26,421 nucleotides of DNA, taken from positions 1-26,421 of the forward strand of contig JAVBMF010000037.1 in the NCBI GenBank assembly GCA_031552735.1, given 5' to 3'. Source of the DNA: JAVBUY01 sp031552735 (GTDB taxonomy: Bacteria > Bacillota > Clostridia > Christensenellales > Aristaeellaceae). The position numbers were made by a program, and so were the translations under genes. Under the pieces are notes generated by a model. That model was not told where the DNA came from and did not search any database. It worked only from the letters and a program-made list of their open reading frames with translations. Below are positions 24,598 to 26,421 of the stretch, in pieces; position 1 is the first letter of the stretch, and every line of letters begins with the position of its first letter.

Positions 24598-25106
24598 AGC
24601 CGCTGCTACTGGTGGACGGCTACAACATCATCGGCGCATGGCCGCGCGCGGTGAAGGCCGGATGGACCATCGAGGAGGCGCGCGATCGCCTGCAACGCGC
24701 GCTGGAGGACTATGCGGGCTATGTGGGCGTCGAGGTGGTGCTGGTGTTTGACGGTCACCTGTCTGACCGCAAGCAGCGCAGCCACGAGCAGCACGGCGCG
24801 CTAACGCTGGTATTCACCAAGCAGGGTGAAACCGCGGATCACTATATCGAGGCTTGCGCGCACAACAACCCCAAATATCGACCCTTGCAGGTGGCGACCT
24901 CGGACGGCACCGAGCAGACCGTGGTGATGGGGCGCGGCGCGGTGCGCATCTCCGCGCGGGAATTGCTGCGCGAGCTGGACGAGGTGCGCACGCGCGGGAC
25001 GCAGGCGCATGTGCGTCCGGCGGTCATGCAGCGTAACCTGCTGGAAGAACGATTGAGCCCCGAGCAGCGCGAAAAGCTGGAAAAAATGCGGCTGGAGCGC
25101 CCATAG
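24594..25106 (+). CDS. rae1: Ribosome-associated endoribonuclease Rae1 / YacP (NYN domain)
   Basis: A 170-residue PIN-like NYN-domain nuclease. In Bacillus, Rae1 (YacP) cuts mRNA in the ribosomal A site. Family landmarks are LLLVDGYNIIGAWP at residues 4-17 with the first catalytic Asp, VVLVFDGHLSDRK near 44-56, FTKQGETADHYIEA near 72-85, and VATSDGTEQTVVMGRGAVRISARELL near 98-123 with the second acidic site. I set the start at GTG 24594, which overlaps the rlmB stop by four bases; the open frame further upstream is out-of-frame rlmB. There is no strong ribosome site, so coupling to rlmB translation is likely. sigH follows after 22 bp. Confidence 0.9.
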   Translation: MKPLLLVDGYNIIGAWPRAVKAGWTIEEARDRLQRALEDYAGYVGVEVVLVFDGHLSDRKQRSHEQHGALTLVFTKQGETADHYIEACAHNNPKYRPLQVATSDGTEQTVVMGRGAVRISARELLRELDEVRTRGTQAHVRPAVMQRNLLEERLSPEQREKLEKMRLERP

Positions 25107-25128
25107 CACAAAAGAGAGGAGGACGGGC

Positions 25129-25737
25129 ATGGACACGTTCGAACAACGTACCGATGAGGAAATCGCGCTGCTGGCGCAGCAGGGTGATGCCGCCGCGTCG
25201 GAACACCTGTTGAACAAGTACAAAAACTTCGTGCGATCCAAGGCGCGCTCGTACTTCCTCATCGGCGCGGACCACGAGGACATCGTACAGGAGGGTATGA
25301 TCGGCCTGTTCAAGGCGATCCGCGATTATCGCGCCGAGCGCCTCTCCTCCTTCCGCGCGTTCGCCGAGCTTTGTATCACGCGCCAGATCATCACCGCCAT
25401 CAAGACCGCCACGCGGCAAAAGCATATCCCGCTCAATTCCTACGTGTCGCTCAATAAGCCGATCTACGATGAGGAATCTGACCGCACGCTGCTGGACGTG
25501 ATCACCGAGGGCCGTGTATCGAACCCCGAGGACTTGCTCATCGGGCAGGAGGACCTCTCGCGCATTGAGGGCCGCATTGGCGAACTGCTCAGCGATCTGG
25601 AGTGGGAAGTGCTCACTTCCTATCTCGATGGAAGAAGCTACCAGGAAATTGCCGTGGACTTAGGCCGTCATGTCAAGTCGATCGACAACGCGCTGCAACG
25701 CGTCAAGCGCAAGCTGGAAAAGCTAATGGAGGAATAG
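25129..25737 (+). CDS. sigH: RNA polymerase sporulation sigma factor SigH
   Basis: Alternative sigma factor that in spore formers drives early sporulation and stationary-phase genes. The 202-residue protein has region 2 (NKYKNFVRSKARSYFLIGAD, then HEDIVQEGMIGLFKAIRDY near residues 46-64, and the -10 contact region around CITRQIITAIKTATRQKH) and region 4 (LSDLEWEVLTSYLDGRSYQEIAVDLGRHVKSIDNALQRVKRKL) at the C-terminus. Length and position after rae1 and before tuf match Bacillus and clostridial sigH. ATG 25129 follows GAGGAGGAC. Two weak hairpins follow the stop. Confidence 0.94.
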   Translation: MDTFEQRTDEEIALLAQQGDAAASEHLLNKYKNFVRSKARSYFLIGADHEDIVQEGMIGLFKAIRDYRAERLSSFRAFAELCITRQIITAIKTATRQKHIPLNSYVSLNKPIYDEESDRTLLDVITEGRVSNPEDLLIGQEDLSRIEGRIGELLSDLEWEVLTSYLDGRSYQEIAVDLGRHVKSIDNALQRVKRKLEKLMEE

Positions 25738-25768
25738 CGCGAAACGGCGCTTTGTCCGCTTTTTGCGG
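25736..25768 (+). terminator. Possible weak terminator after sigH
   Basis: AGCGC (25736-25740) with GCGCT (25747-25751) followed by only TTG, then CCGC-TTTTT-GCGG (25756-25768). The stems are short and there is no long U-tract after either, so confidence is low. Confidence 0.3.
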
Positions 25769-25851
25769 CGAAGCGGGGCACGTTTGCATGCACTGCGCAC
25801 CGCCCATAAGTGCAAAAGTGTCCGTGATACGCGCTTTCATGGCAAATCATG

Positions 25852-25880
25852 TTGACAAAAAAGGAGAATTTGGCTACAAT
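25852..25880 (+). promoter_or_regulatory. Strong promoter for tRNA-Gly and tuf
   Basis: -35 TTGACA (25852-25857), exact consensus; 17-bp spacer; -10 TACAAT (25875-25880). The expected start near 25887 is 18 bp before the tRNA, and no second promoter is seen before tuf. Confidence 0.88.
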
Positions 25881-25904
25881 ATCTACCGTATGGCTGGCTG
25901 GCGT

Positions 25905-25978
25905 GCGGGTGTAACTCAATGGTAGAGTGTCAGCTTCCCAAGCTGGTTACGTGGGTTCGATTCCCATCACCCGCTCCA
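25905..25978 (+). tRNA. tRNA-Gly (anticodon CCC)
   Basis: A 74-nt cloverleaf with encoded CCA. Acceptor GCGGGTG (25905-25911) pairs with CACCCGC; D-arm ACTC/GAGT; anticodon stem TCAGC/GCTGG with loop TTCCCAA (25935-25941), placing anticodon CCC at 25937-25939; T-arm GTGGG-TTCGATT-CCCAT. CCC reads the GGG glycine codon. Confidence 0.93.
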
Positions 25979-26061
25979 GAGGGGAAAACACGCCTGGCCA
26001 GGGCTGGGCTGTCTGTCAGCCGAACACAATCCGAAACGGACGATAAAAGGAGGAGAACCCC

Positions 26062-26421
<360 letters not shown>

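Overview
The window is GC-rich chromosomal DNA with strong C/G preference at third codon positions. It reads like a spore-forming Firmicute of class Clostridia; a high-GC lineage such as Christensenellales is my inference from style, not something a marker gene here proves. Support comes from sporulation-linked genes (sigH, a cwlD-type amidase, a ylbJ-type membrane protein), near-perfect AGGAGG ribosome binding sites, and gene orders known from Firmicutes: ylbJ / tmcAL (ylbM) / DUF177 / rpmF; secA next to prfB; mrnC-(thyX)-rlmB-rae1-sigH followed by a tRNA and tuf. No phage, IS element, CRISPR array or rRNA gene is visible.

Layout. 41-2273: polar amino-acid ABC importer (binding protein, permease, ATPase), with a strong hairpin between the first two genes and a textbook terminator at the end. 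2361-4166: secreted protein of about seven SH3b domains with an internal 510-bp duplication, followed by a palindromic element and a terminator. 4409-6686 (minus): ylbJ-like gene and tmcAL. 6822-9065: pta and ackA, the acetate/ATP pathway. 9141-9865: DUF177 protein and ribosomal protein L32 behind a perfect-consensus promoter, then a second palindromic element and a bidirectional terminator. 10042-12243 (minus): an iron-sulfur aldo/keto-reductase-like protein and galE. 12424-20495: secA, two tandem paralogous secreted proteins, prfB with a programmed frameshift, a DUF1461-type membrane protein and tsaD, probably largely co-transcribed. 20539-21059: gene-free stretch with DnaA-box-like sites and palindromes. 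21060-21827: cwlD-type amidase. 21918-25737: mrnC, thyX, rlmB with a repetitive disordered N-terminal extension, rae1 and sigH. 25905-26421: tRNA-Gly(CCC) and the 5' part of tuf under one strong promoter.

Functional themes are translation and RNA maturation (RF2, TsaD, TmcAL, mini-RNase III, RlmB, Rae1, L32, EF-Tu, tRNA-Gly), export (SecA), acetate fermentation, envelope work (SH3b protein, amidase, GalE) and sporulation control (SigH). Most genes are conserved core genes. The points most worth a second look are: a prfB frameshift site that uses UAA where UGA is expected; the 19-residue tandem repeats fused to RlmB; a pair of unrecognised secreted paralogs between secA and prfB; two palindromic elements sharing terminal inverted repeats; and a cluster of DnaA-box-like sequences far from any dnaA gene.
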